DNA of 64,000 nucleotides. Origin: JAVKDP01 sp040222185 (GTDB taxonomy: Bacteria; Bacteroidota; Rhodothermia; Balneolales; Balneolaceae). The stretch covers positions 1 through 64,000 of the forward strand of contig JAVKDP010000025.1 of the NCBI GenBank assembly GCA_040222185.1. The letters are read 5' to 3'. The position numbers and the translations under genes are program-made. A model generated the notes under the pieces. The model had not been told where the DNA came from, ran no database searches, and saw only the letters and a list, made by a program, of their open reading frames with translations. Positions 14,806 through 23,890 of the stretch are shown in pieces (the first letter of the stretch is position 1; every line of letters starts with the position of its first letter).

Positions 14806-17800
14806 ATGAAATCAATACAGAATAAAGCTCTTTTTGGTTTAATCGCGATTGCATTTTTGGTAATATTTCTAGGTAGAACGCTGCTTGAACACGCTCCCAT
14901 ACACCCTGACTCTGAAATCATTGACCTTAAACGATCCCTATCAAATTATGAACCCGGATCTATTGAGTATTTAGCTATTGAGAATCATATTAAAGAGCTT
15001 GCTGAAGTTGAAGAAGAAAACGAACTCGGTATTACTGAAAACCCCGGAGCTTTTTGGGAGGCATTAGCCGGACTTAAAACCGGGCCAAAGGGCGAGACCT
15101 ACCAACTAAATTACAAAAAGACTGCCTTTGAGGTTGCTTCTAAGAACAAAAATAAAGCCTCTTCTATCACTCCTACATGGACTTCCAGAGGGCCGAATAA
15201 TATAAATGGCCGCACGCGGGCTATTCTTGTAGATGAGAATGACTCTTCAGGAGAAACCTGGTTTGTTGGAACAGTTGGCGGTGGAATCTGGAAAACAACC
15301 AATGCCGGACAAACCTGGGAGCCAAAAGGTGAAAACTTCACCAGTTTATCTGTTACTACATTAGCACAGTCCGGAAATACGATTTATGCCGGAACAGGAA
15401 TGGGATATGGTAGAATTCTAGATTTATCCGGCTCCGGTATCTGGAAATCAACAGATAATGGCGAAACATGGACCCAGTTAGCCAGCACTTCAAATGGAGA
15501 GCTGTTACAGGCCATTAATCGTATTGTTGTAGATCCTAATGATCCTAATATTGTTGTTGTGTGTAGTAACGATAGCTACAGCTGGCACAGTCCAAAAGGT
15601 GGGATTCGAAAATCAGGTATTTTCCGCTCAACGAATGGAGGAACTTCCTGGACTCAAACCTTTAATCCCGATGTTACTTTAGGTACAACTACAGATAACA
15701 GGGTTCAACAAATTATTGCTAACCCGTTAAACTTTAATACACTATTCGCTACTGTAAATGAAGTTGGCGTGATCCGGTCTCGTGATGCAGGACAAACCTG
15801 GACAGTGGTTGCAAATAACATGGCAGACCCAAATGATATCGGTGATAATGACAATACCTATTCAGGTATTAGCACTCGTATTGAAATGGCAATGGCTCCA
15901 TCCGACACTAGTCGTTTATACGCTGCTGCCGAACGCCCATTTGGAATCGGACAATTGTATTACTCCAAAAATGCCGGTGATAGCTGGATAAACCTGATTG
16001 AAGAAAATGCTCCCGGACGAAATTGGTTTGGAGCTTTTGGCCGCTCAGGTCAGTTTGGTTATACAGCTGGCTGGTTCGATAACACCATTACCGTAGACCC
16101 TTTTGATAAAAATGTTGTTTTTTTAGGTGGTGTTGAGCTTTATAAAGCGGATGTAAACGATGGATCTAACAGAAAGAACGTCTCTATCATTGCGTCCCAA
16201 TACGAGCCCACTCTCGGGTTGTCGCGCGTTCACCCTGATCATCACTTCCTAGTTACAATACCAATCAATGAAGGGTCTCAAACTTACCGGGTGGTGAATG
16301 CAAATGATGGCGGTATTGCTACTTCGGATAATAAAGGCCAAACATGGACGATGAAATCCGGTATTATTTCTACCCAGTTTTATGGTATAGATAAGATGCC
16401 CGGTAGTTCCACTTATATAGGAGGAATGCAAGATAATGGCACGGCGATCTCTCCTGAAAACCCTTCTAGCTCAACCGATTGGTTTGTTGCCGGTATTGGG
16501 GGAGATGGGGTTGAAGTCGCCTGGAATAAAAGAGATGCAAATCAACTTCTGGGAGGCTCTCAGTATGGCCGATACCTAAAATCATCTGATGGCGGGTTAA
16601 CCTGGTATAATATCCCTGACGCCAAGGCGGGCAACAACGCTCCTTTCATTAGTAAACTGGGAACTTCTGTTCAGGATCCTGACCTGGTTTTTACTGTTGG
16701 AAGTGATGGAATAAAGCGCTCTGATGATTTTGGTGATTCATGGACACTTGCTCCAATCACATCAAACTGGCATGGGTTCAGGGCCTTTGATAATGTTGAG
16801 GTTTCAAATGCCAGCCCACAGGTGGTCTGGGCTTCTTCGCGAATTGGACTGGAGCCTTTAACTGGTACAACCGGTGGTGTACATGTTTCTAATGATGGAG
16901 GCCTGAGTTTTTCATTGATTAGCGACAATATAGATTTTAATGTTTTGGAAGCTTCAGGAATTAGCTCACATCCCGATGAACCTAATACCGGTTTTTTACT
17001 ATTCTCCGCTCCTGACCAGCCAAAAATATTAAAGACCACTGATCTTGGAGAAACCTGGGAAGATCTCTCCGGTTTTGGAGATGGCGCCTCCGAAAGTACA
17101 AACGGGTTTCCAAATGTCGGGGTATTCAGCCTTATTGTAATGCCTTTTGATACGGATATCATATGGGCAGGAACTGAAATTGGAATCTTTGTTTCAGAAG
17201 ATGCTGGTGATACCTGGTCTTTTCTGGATAGCGACCTTCCTCATGTAAGTATTTTTGAAATGAAAATTCTGGATGGAGAGGTTGTTGTTGCTACACACGG
17301 TCGCGGAATCTGGACAGCAACCATTCCTCAGTTAGTCGGTTATGAGTACCCTGTTGCTGTTTTGTCACCCAGACTTCCCGGCTTAGCACTTTTACCAACA
17401 GGTTCTATCTCTATAAACATGGACCTTCGATCAACTTATGATTCAACTATAGTATATGTTGACGGGGAACTCTACAAAAAAATTGACGCGAATACGGAGT
17501 CAATACAAATTCAGGAGTCCTTTGAAGTTGTGACTGATGGCCCTAGAACTGTTTCCATAATTTCTTACAAAGATGGTGCTACTTATAAGAGCCCGACAAA
17601 AGTGATTGATGCATTTGTAGCAGAAACCAAGAACTTTTATGTAAGCAATAACGATGGTTCTTTAGATGCTTCAGATTTCGTTAGCAACGGACTTAGTATA
17701 AACTCTCAATCCGGGTTTACAGGCTCGGTAGTTAATTCTCCACACCCTTATAGTAACCGTAATGATTACTCTATCCTTCTAAAAACCCCGATCTTGATTT

Positions 17801-18450
17801 CGGATCAAAACGCTACGCTTACTTATAAAGATGTCGCTTTAGTTGAGCCAGGTGATCCGGGCTCCGTTTTTGGTTCTTCAAATTTCTGGGATTTTGTGGT
17901 AGTTGAAGGGACGAGTAATGGCGTTGACTGGCTTCCATTAGCAGATGGTTACGACGCTACTTATAACCCTGCGTGGTTAACGGCTTACACAAACGGGACA
18001 AATCCAAATTCATCTATGCTGGTAAGCCATAACATAAACTTACTTGATACCTTTGATGCCGGAGAGGTCATCAGGGTACGCTTTCGCTTAAATTCTGATG
18101 CCGCAGTTAATGGATGGGGCTGGGTAGTCAATGATATAAAAATTCAGGAAGCTCTTTCTTCCGGTAGAGAACCTGAAGATGGTCCTGATTCTTTTAGTCT
18201 TTCTCAAAACTATCCTAACCCTTTCAATCCGAGAACCACTATAGAGTACAACCTTACAGAAAGTTCGGTAATTCAGATTCGTATTTATAATACCTCAGGA
18301 CAACTGGTTCAAACCTTATATGACGGGCTACAAACCCAGGGCAATCATAGCATCCAGTGGGCCCCTAATGGTTTAAGTTCTGGTGTTTATTTCTACTCTT
18401 TAAAAGTCGGAGATAAAACTGAGATCAGGAAAGCGACGCTTCTTAAATAA
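14806..18450 (+). CDS. Large secreted BNR/sortilin-type beta-propeller protein with T9SS sorting domain
   Basis: 1214 aa from ATG 14806; an upstream TTG frame extension lacks support and the signal/anchor segment (ALFGLIAIAFLVIFLG) begins here. Residues from about 140 to 840 hold at least ten Asp-box/BNR-like repeats (for example 'KTTNAGQTWE', 'KSTDNGETWT', 'RSTNGGTSWT', 'KSSDGGLTWYN', 'VSEDAGDTWS'), as in Vps10/sortilin-like propellers of glycoside hydrolase or peptidase-associated proteins. A beta-rich segment follows, and the last 80 residues are a type A T9SS sorting domain ('LSQNYPNPFNPRTTIEY' ... 'GVYFYSLKVG'). Predicted to be exported through the outer membrane and surface-attached or released. 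No catalytic residues can be assigned. Confidence 0.85.
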   Translation: MKSIQNKALFGLIAIAFLVIFLGRTLLEHAPIHPDSEIIDLKRSLSNYEPGSIEYLAIENHIKELAEVEEENELGITENPGAFWEALAGLKTGPKGETYQLNYKKTAFEVASKNKNKASSITPTWTSRGPNNINGRTRAILVDENDSSGETWFVGTVGGGIWKTTNAGQTWEPKGENFTSLSVTTLAQSGNTIYAGTGMGYGRILDLSGSGIWKSTDNGETWTQLASTSNGELLQAINRIVVDPNDPNIVVVCSNDSYSWHSPKGGIRKSGIFRSTNGGTSWTQTFNPDVTLGTTTDNRVQQIIANPLNFNTLFATVNEVGVIRSRDAGQTWTVVANNMADPNDIGDNDNTYSGISTRIEMAMAPSDTSRLYAAAERPFGIGQLYYSKNAGDSWINLIEENAPGRNWFGAFGRSGQFGYTAGWFDNTITVDPFDKNVVFLGGVELYKADVNDGSNRKNVSIIASQYEPTLGLSRVHPDHHFLVTIPINEGSQTYRVVNANDGGIATSDNKGQTWTMKSGIISTQFYGIDKMPGSSTYIGGMQDNGTAISPENPSSSTDWFVAGIGGDGVEVAWNKRDANQLLGGSQYGRYLKSSDGGLTWYNIPDAKAGNNAPFISKLGTSVQDPDLVFTVGSDGIKRSDDFGDSWTLAPITSNWHGFRAFDNVEVSNASPQVVWASSRIGLEPLTGTTGGVHVSNDGGLSFSLISDNIDFNVLEASGISSHPDEPNTGFLLFSAPDQPKILKTTDLGETWEDLSGFGDGASESTNGFPNVGVFSLIVMPFDTDIIWAGTEIGIFVSEDAGDTWSFLDSDLPHVSIFEMKILDGEVVVATHGRGIWTATIPQLVGYEYPVAVLSPRLPGLALLPTGSISINMDLRSTYDSTIVYVDGELYKKIDANTESIQIQESFEVVTDGPRTVSIISYKDGATYKSPTKVIDAFVAETKNFYVSNNDGSLDASDFVSNGLSINSQSGFTGSVVNSPHPYSNRNDYSILLKTPILISDQNATLTYKDVALVEPGDPGSVFGSSNFWDFVVVEGTSNGVDWLPLADGYDATYNPAWLTAYTNGTNPNSSMLVSHNINLLDTFDAGEVIRVRFRLNSDAAVNGWGWVVNDIKIQEALSSGREPEDGPDSFSLSQNYPNPFNPRTTIEYNLTESSVIQIRIYNTSGQLVQTLYDGLQTQGNHSIQWAPNGLSSGVYFYSLKVGDKTEIRKATLLK

Positions 18451-18484
18451 AAAAAGGCGGAGAATTCATCCTCCGCCTTTTGGC
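18451..18484. terminator. Bidirectional terminator
   Basis: A 9-bp perfect stem (18454-18462 with 18471-18479; AAGGCGGAG/CTCCGCCTT), 8-nt loop, flanked by an A-run and TTTT. It overlaps the end of the BNR gene and can also serve the converging DUF4097 gene. Confidence 0.85.
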
Positions 18485-18516
18485 TTTGTAACTAACTAAT
18501 CATTTAAAACTGATTA

Positions 18517-19446
18517 CTAAAGGTATTTCAGGTTAACAGAACCGCCAGAAGTTTTTGCTGTTAATTTGGTTCCACCACCATTTAGCGTTCCTTCAATTTC
18601 ATCTTTTTCATAAGCTCCACGGAAGTTTTCAAGGTCTGCGCGAACCCTGTTTCCGTCAAGGTCAATATCATATCCCTGGTCTTTTGGAATTGTTACGCTG
18701 ATGCTACCACCTGAAGTTCTTAACTCGATATAATTATCCGGGTTTAACACCTCAACATTAATCGATCCGCCACTGGTTTTAGCCTCGACATTACCGGAAA
18801 TCCCCGCCAAAGTAATACTTCCACCAGAGGTTTTCGCTGTAATTCCACCAGAGATATCTTCGGCTCTAATTCTTCCACCGCTTGTATTGGCATCTACTGA
18901 ACCTTCAATCTCGTTAATGGTAATTGCTCCGCCCGAAGTTTTAAGTTCGACATCTCCGCCAATGCTTTCAGCTTTGATACTTCCACCACTGGTTTTCGCA
19001 TATTGAGTTCCATTTAAGTTTTCAAGGGAAATACTTCCTCCGGATGTTCTCAGATCTGTAACCGCGTTAGCTGGTGTATATACTTTGAATGAGATACTGT
19101 AATTATCACTTCTCCAACGGTTTCTGCCTTCTCTTTTGGCGATCGCCGAAACTGTATTCCCACTTTTCTCGATGGTAATTTCCCAGTCTTTTAGATCTGC
19201 CTCATCAGGGTCGATATACTTGCCTCGCTTTCTGACATACATTTCAACCCTTACTTCATCCGAATTCTCTCCTACTACTTCAATACTTCCACCGGACGTT
19301 TTTACCTCAACTTTCACATTATTGGATACTCCAAACTCTTCCGTCAGATAAGCGTCCTGGGCAACTATGCTTGTAGCGCTTACTAACATAACCAGTAATG
19401 CTGCTGCACTTCCTGTAATCAATTTGTAATAATCTCTTTTATTCAT
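18517..19446 (-). CDS. DUF4097-family secreted repeat protein
   Basis: 309 aa with a signal peptide (cleavage near 'SIVAQ-DAYL'). The body consists of about nine short beta-strand repeats centred on 'TSGGSI' ('KTSGGSIKAESIGG', 'KTSGGAITINEIEG', 'NTSGGRIRAEDISG', 'KTSGGSITLAGISG', etc.), the hallmark of DUF4097 (putative adhesin-like beta-helix). The C-terminus 'GGSVNLKYL' closes the solenoid. Function of the family is not established; in other bacteria such proteins are envelope-stress associated. No clear operon partner. Confidence 0.85.
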   Translation of the reverse strand: MNKRDYYKLITGSAAALLVMLVSATSIVAQDAYLTEEFGVSNNVKVEVKTSGGSIEVVGENSDEVRVEMYVRKRGKYIDPDEADLKDWEITIEKSGNTVSAIAKREGRNRWRSDNYSISFKVYTPANAVTDLRTSGGSISLENLNGTQYAKTSGGSIKAESIGGDVELKTSGGAITINEIEGSVDANTSGGRIRAEDISGGITAKTSGGSITLAGISGNVEAKTSGGSINVEVLNPDNYIELRTSGGSISVTIPKDQGYDIDLDGNRVRADLENFRGAYEKDEIEGTLNGGGTKLTAKTSGGSVNLKYL

Positions 19447-19619
19447 TTTTTATAATCCTCGATTGTTTTGTGAACGGAATTCGCTACGCTCACTTGTTAG
19501 TTATGTTTCAATTCGTAAAACTTAGACGCTTTAAATATCGAATCGTTACTTCTAATTTTTTGGATAGTGTAGAAATTTCCGGTATTGCTTACTTTCACCC
19601 CGAATTAAATTTATAGTGA

Positions 19620-20471
19620 ATGAAGTTACCTTTTGTACTAGCTAAGCGGTTTGTTGCCGGCGAATCTTTTGAAGAGTCCATCTCAAAGTCTCAGTATCTA
19701 AACAGCAGAGACTTAAAGCTTACACTCGATCTTCTGGGTGAAAACGTTTCTGACCGTAAAACCGCAGATGAAACTGTTGATGCTTATATCGACTTACTTA
19801 ATGGAATAAAAGAACAAGGACTTGTAAGTAGCATCTCTATTAAGCTTACCATGATGGGTCTTGATATCGACAGAGACTACTGTAGAGACAACCTTTTCAA
19901 ATTGCTTGATGTGGCCAAAGATCATGATCAGTTTGTCCGGATTGATATGGAAGGAAGTGATTATACCCAGGTAACTATTGATATATTTAAAGAAGCTTTT
20001 GAGAAATACGGGAAACATGTTGGTACTGTAATTCAGGCAATGCTTCATAGAACAAAAGCTGATATCGAAGAACTTGCTGAAATGGGCGCAGACATTCGGT
20101 TGGTAAAGGGAGCATATAAGGAGTCTGAGGAGATTGCTTATCAGCACATGCCTGAAATAAGAAATCATTTTAAAGAGTGTGCAAAGATACTTCTCGCCAA
20201 AACTTCTTTTCCTCGTTTTGGAACGCACGATGATGAGTTATTGAGTTGGATACGAGACTACGCTGCTAGTGAAAACATCCCAAAAGATCGCTTTGAAATT
20301 CAAATGCTGTATGGGTTAAGGGAAGAAACAATGGTAGACTTTACTACTCTTGGATATTGTACTCGTGTTTATGTTCCCTTTGGTACAGACTGGTTCCCTT
20401 ATTTCAGCAGGCGTCTTATGGAACGTAAAGAAAATATCTGGTTCATCTTCAGTACTATGTTTAAAAAATAA
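19620..20471 (+). CDS. Proline dehydrogenase, monofunctional
   Basis: 283 aa, FAD-dependent oxidation of L-proline to pyrroline-5-carboxylate, delivering electrons to quinone. The (beta/alpha)8 barrel motifs are visible: 'VSSISIKLTMMGLD', 'VRIDMEGSDYTQVT', 'TVIQAMLHRT', 'RLVKGAYKE', 'GTHDD', 'FEIQMLYGLRE' and the C-terminal substrate helix 'YVPFGTDWFPYFSRRLMERKEN' region with the paired Arg residues. Size agrees with the small bacterial PutB/PruA-independent type. No pyrroline-5-carboxylate dehydrogenase is nearby. A 10-bp hairpin covers its stop codon. Confidence 0.93.
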   Translation: MKLPFVLAKRFVAGESFEESISKSQYLNSRDLKLTLDLLGENVSDRKTADETVDAYIDLLNGIKEQGLVSSISIKLTMMGLDIDRDYCRDNLFKLLDVAKDHDQFVRIDMEGSDYTQVTIDIFKEAFEKYGKHVGTVIQAMLHRTKADIEELAEMGADIRLVKGAYKESEEIAYQHMPEIRNHFKECAKILLAKTSFPRFGTHDDELLSWIRDYAASENIPKDRFEIQMLYGLREETMVDFTTLGYCTRVYVPFGTDWFPYFSRRLMERKENIWFIFSTMFKK

Positions 20472-20491
20472 GATTCCTTTTGAATCTTATT
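20467..20491. terminator. Hairpin over the proline dehydrogenase stop codon
   Basis: AATAAGATTC/GAATCTTATT, a 10-bp perfect stem with a 5-nt loop. The T-rich side favours the minus strand, so its efficiency as a plus-strand terminator is uncertain. Confidence 0.45.
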
Positions 20492-20549
20492 AAGGCTTAG
20501 TAGTATGAACCGGTTGAAATAACTGAAATTCTACTTTTATTCACTTTTA

Positions 20550-22682
20550 ATGCTAAAGAGAATCCTGCCATATCTTTTTTCCCTTATTCCAGGTATTCTC
20601 CTTCTTCCTGTACCACTACTTCGGGATTTTCACTTTGAATCGGCATTAATTGCAGCTACTGTTGGCTGTTTTTGGGCTGGAATTAAGGCGTCATCAAGGC
20701 GTCGAAAGTTATACCCGCAATTGGCCTTTAAGATTTTAGGCTTTATTTACCTTGCAGGTTCACCACTTTTCCTCTATTCGTTGTTCTCAGGCTGCCTGAC
20801 TTTACATGGTATTGGTTTTTGGGTGTTATTCCCGATTCCCAGTGTATTCTTGGGCACTGCTATAGGGAGGTTATTCCGAAAACTTAAAACTCCGCTTCCG
20901 GGAGTTTTTACTGTTACTACAATTTTACTCATCGCTATTGGTAGTTTAGTAATTGAGGCTCTCATATTACCCCAGGTATATTTTTTTAATCATGTTTGGG
21001 GTGGCTGGCCCGGACCTATTTATGATGAAACTGTTGAGGTAACGCTTAGTTTAATCTTTTTCCGCTTCCTGACATTGCTCTGGATTTTATTACTCTGGAT
21101 ACTACCCGATTTCTCTGCTTATAAAGCAAATAAAGTCAAAATTGGCCTTTTATCATTTCTATTAGTGGTTGGGTACTTCTTTACTACTGACTTTGGAGTT
21201 ATTACACCGAGAAGCTATTTGAAGCAGCAACTTCCGATTCATAAACAAACCGAACATTTTGACCTCTACTTCGATCGGGATCTTTTTACCGAACAGGAAA
21301 TCGAGTATTGGTCTTTAAGGCATGAGTTTCATTTTCAGCAAATTGTTAACCAGCTTGAAATCGACTGGCCTGAAGGCCAAAAAGTTGAAAGTTTTCTATA
21401 TGCGAATGCCTGGCAGAAGAAAAAGCTCGTTGGTGCTAAGTTTACCAGCTATGTTCCCATATGGCTTTCACAGGATCAGCTCCATATTGCTAAGCAACAA
21501 TTAAATGGGGTTCTTAAGCACGAACTAGTTCATGTAATAACAAAACAGTTTGGGAACTCTTTGTTTAACGGGAGCTGGAGTATCGGTCTTGTTGAAGGAG
21601 TTGCTGAAGCTATCGCTGCCGATGCATCTCCACAATCTACTTTGGATCAGATTCTGGCCGCAGACCCTCCTTATCCAACGGTTGAGCAAATGAGATCTGC
21701 TTTAACCACCAGTGGTTTTTATACCAGCGCTTCTGCCATTAGTTATACTACCGCAGGTTCTTTCGTTAATTACCTGCTTAAAAATTACCCGGTTGAATAT
21801 TTTAAAAAGGCCTATCCTTCTGCGGACTTTGAAGGGGCGTATCAGCTTCCTTTTGATAGCCTGGTAATTGGCTGGCAACAAACATTGCCCCCTATAGAAA
21901 TAGACTCGGTTGACCGTCAAGTTTCTGAACTCATTTTTAGCCAAAGATCACTATTTCAACGATTCTGTCCACATGCAGTCAGTAAGGAACTTTCGTTATG
22001 GGATGACTTCCTGTTTCATGAGGCAAACCAGGATACTACATCATCAGAGAAACACATAAATAGCTTGTATGAACTTGATCCTTCAAACCTGCTTATAAAA
22101 CGAGAGTGGATTCGGGGACAGCTCCGAAATAATAACACTTCCGATGTCTTGGACTCTATTGATAACGGAACTGACTCATTACTCACCTTTGCCATTTTGA
22201 AGTCTGACGCTTTGGCCTTGAGTGGTGATTGGGACTCTGCAGAGTCATTTATAGAGACCCTTAAACCTCGAGTTGATACAACCTCACTACGAACTTTTCG
22301 ATATTCGTATGAGCTCCGGTCTGATTCATTAAGCTGGATTACCTTCCTAAATTCGAGATATAAAAACCAACTCCCCGGAGTTGAGAAGTTCGCGGCTTTA
22401 AATATTTCAAATCAGCTTCTGGTTCTTGCAAAAGCTATCGAGCTAAACCAAGGTGAGCGTATTCGTGAATATTCACCTGTTGTGCTTCGCTCTCCCTTAC
22501 ATTCCGACTGGTTTGATATCTATGAAAGCACTATTAGCCAACTTGTATTTTTGAATGAAACAGATGCTGCGCAAACCTGGATAAACTCTATTTCATCTCT
22601 CGACTTAAGGGCCAGGTATAAGGAGCGGCTTTTTGAACAACAGGAGTGGCTCAACTTCATAAACGGAACCAACCAAGATTAA
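20550..22682 (+). CDS. Multi-spanning membrane protein with gluzincin metalloprotease-like domain
   Basis: 710 aa. Residues 1-215 contain about six transmembrane helices. A periplasmic part follows with a zinc-protease signature HELVH (residues 324-328) and, about 20 residues later, 'GLVEGVAEAIA' with Glu349 as probable third ligand, which is the gluzincin/peptidase-MA arrangement. Residues about 440-700 are helical and repeat-like (possibly TPR). Substrate unknown. The gene is 15 bp upstream of the YciI-like gene and probably co-transcribed. I do not recognise a named family; the protease assignment rests on the motif. Confidence 0.65.
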   Translation: MLKRILPYLFSLIPGILLLPVPLLRDFHFESALIAATVGCFWAGIKASSRRRKLYPQLAFKILGFIYLAGSPLFLYSLFSGCLTLHGIGFWVLFPIPSVFLGTAIGRLFRKLKTPLPGVFTVTTILLIAIGSLVIEALILPQVYFFNHVWGGWPGPIYDETVEVTLSLIFFRFLTLLWILLLWILPDFSAYKANKVKIGLLSFLLVVGYFFTTDFGVITPRSYLKQQLPIHKQTEHFDLYFDRDLFTEQEIEYWSLRHEFHFQQIVNQLEIDWPEGQKVESFLYANAWQKKKLVGAKFTSYVPIWLSQDQLHIAKQQLNGVLKHELVHVITKQFGNSLFNGSWSIGLVEGVAEAIAADASPQSTLDQILAADPPYPTVEQMRSALTTSGFYTSASAISYTTAGSFVNYLLKNYPVEYFKKAYPSADFEGAYQLPFDSLVIGWQQTLPPIEIDSVDRQVSELIFSQRSLFQRFCPHAVSKELSLWDDFLFHEANQDTTSSEKHINSLYELDPSNLLIKREWIRGQLRNNNTSDVLDSIDNGTDSLLTFAILKSDALALSGDWDSAESFIETLKPRVDTTSLRTFRYSYELRSDSLSWITFLNSRYKNQLPGVEKFAALNISNQLLVLAKAIELNQGERIREYSPVVLRSPLHSDWFDIYESTISQLVFLNETDAAQTWINSISSLDLRARYKERLFEQQEWLNFINGTNQD

Positions 22683-22697
22683 CTATAACCCAGCGCT

Positions 22698-23120
22698 ATG
22701 AAATTATTTATTCTTTTAACTTTCTCTTTTCTACTCTCTATATCAGCTAATGCACAGGATACTACCTCAACAAAACAACCCGAAACCTTTGACATGGAGT
22801 GGTCGGGGGAAAAGTACACGATGCAAAAGTACTTTATCGTATTCCTTAAAAGAGGCCCAAATCGTAGTCAAAATGAAGAAGAGGCGGCAGATTTACAGCA
22901 AAAACACCTGGCATATCTTGGAGGCCTCTATGAAGAAGGCATCATAAATCTGAACGGGCCAACGGGTGGAGAAGGAGATATTCGCGGCTTCTCTGTTTAT
23001 AATGTCGCTACTATCGAACAGGCTGTTGAATTTGCCCAAAATGATCCTATGGTTAAGGCCGGGCGATTAATTATCGAGGCTCATTCCTGGTGGCTTGCAA
23101 AAGGTTCTGGAGTAAAATAA
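22698..23120 (+). CDS. Secreted YciI-like domain protein
   Basis: 140 aa. A signal peptide (MKLFILLTFSFLLSISANA) precedes a ferredoxin-like alpha/beta domain of the YCII family: 'KYFIVFLKRGPNR', 'LQQKHLAYLGGLYEEGIINLNGP', 'GFSVYNVATIEQAVEFAQNDPMVKAGRL', 'EAHSWWL'. YciI domains are usually cytoplasmic and bind small ligands; export is unusual. The histidine in 'KHLAYL' matches the conserved active-site position of the family. 15 bp after the membrane protease-like gene. Confidence 0.8.
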   Translation: MKLFILLTFSFLLSISANAQDTTSTKQPETFDMEWSGEKYTMQKYFIVFLKRGPNRSQNEEEAADLQQKHLAYLGGLYEEGIINLNGPTGGEGDIRGFSVYNVATIEQAVEFAQNDPMVKAGRLIIEAHSWWLAKGSGVK

Positions 23121-23143
23121 CCAGCTATCTTGAACTGGTTTTG
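23119..23143 (+). terminator. Weak terminator-like hairpin
   Basis: AACCAG/CTGGTT (23119-23124 and 23135-23140), 10-nt loop, followed by TTGTG. Short and without a full T-run. Confidence 0.3.
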
Positions 23144-23215
23144 TGACAGTTATTTTATACTCTCATTCCTGTAAATTTCCATACCTTTAAATACTTAGTA
23201 CACACAAATATTTTT

Positions 23216-23884
23216 ATGGCCGAATCTAACTTTATCCCGCTTACCAGTTACAAAGAATATTCTCCTGAGGAAATGACTTCTCGGGCAAATGAGTTTTACG
23301 AAATGATGAAGTGTCGAAGAACTGTTCGGGAGTTTTCTGATCGTCCTGTTCCGAAAGAAGTACTCGAAAAATGCATCTTAGCTGCCGGAACAGCTCCTAA
23401 TGGGGCTAATAAGCAGCCCTGGCACTTTGCCGTAGTAACTAGCCCCGAGATTAAAAAGAAGGTGAGAGCAGCGGCAGAAGAAGAAGAACATGAGTTCTAT
23501 AACAGGCGCGCTCCCCAGGATTGGCTTGATGATCTCGAAGTATTTGAAACAAATGAACACAAACCTTTTCTAGAAAAAGCGCCGGCTCTTATCGGAATTT
23601 TTGCTCAAAGCTTTCATCTAAATGAAGAAGGCGAAAAAGAGAAACACTACTATGTAAAAGAGTCGGTTGGCATAGCAACAGGAATGTTGATCACGGCTTT
23701 ACATAACGCCGGATTGGCAACATTAACACATACTCCAAGCCCTATGGGGTTTTTGACAGAAGTAATGCAACGTCCGGCACACGAAAAAGCTTTCCTTTTA
23801 CTTGTTGTTGGGTATCCCGAAGAAGGGGTAAAAGTCCCGAAAATCACAAAAAAACCACTGGAAGAGATTTCATCTTTCTTATAA
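23216..23884 (+). CDS. Iodotyrosine deiodinase-like nitroreductase-fold flavoprotein
   Basis: 222 aa, FMN-dependent nitroreductase superfamily. Start 'MKCRRTVREFSDRPVP' and 'AAGTAPNGANKQPWHF' give the FMN-binding arginines and loop. The substrate lid carries Glu91, Tyr95 and Lys116, with spacing E-x3-Y-x20-K identical to the zwitterion-binding triad of iodotyrosine deiodinases (human E157/Y161/K182). 'NAGLATLTHTPSPMGFL' and 'RPAHEKAFLLLVVGYPEEGVKVP' are also typical of that subfamily rather than of general nitroreductases. Predicted reaction: reductive dehalogenation of halotyrosines. First of three close genes (TlpA-like 6 bp downstream, then VOC protein). Physiological substrate unproven. 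Confidence 0.82.
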   Translation: MAESNFIPLTSYKEYSPEEMTSRANEFYEMMKCRRTVREFSDRPVPKEVLEKCILAAGTAPNGANKQPWHFAVVTSPEIKKKVRAAAEEEEHEFYNRRAPQDWLDDLEVFETNEHKPFLEKAPALIGIFAQSFHLNEEGEKEKHYYVKESVGIATGMLITALHNAGLATLTHTPSPMGFLTEVMQRPAHEKAFLLLVVGYPEEGVKVPKITKKPLEEISSFL

Positions 23885-23890
23885 TTATAA

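Noticed and set aside
16671..17162. 163-codon frame antisense to the BNR protein
   Set aside because: Shadow of a well-supported gene; no recognisable domain and no start context.
19794..20228. 144-codon frame antisense to proline dehydrogenase
   Set aside because: Shadow of a conserved enzyme; no domain or ribosome-binding evidence.
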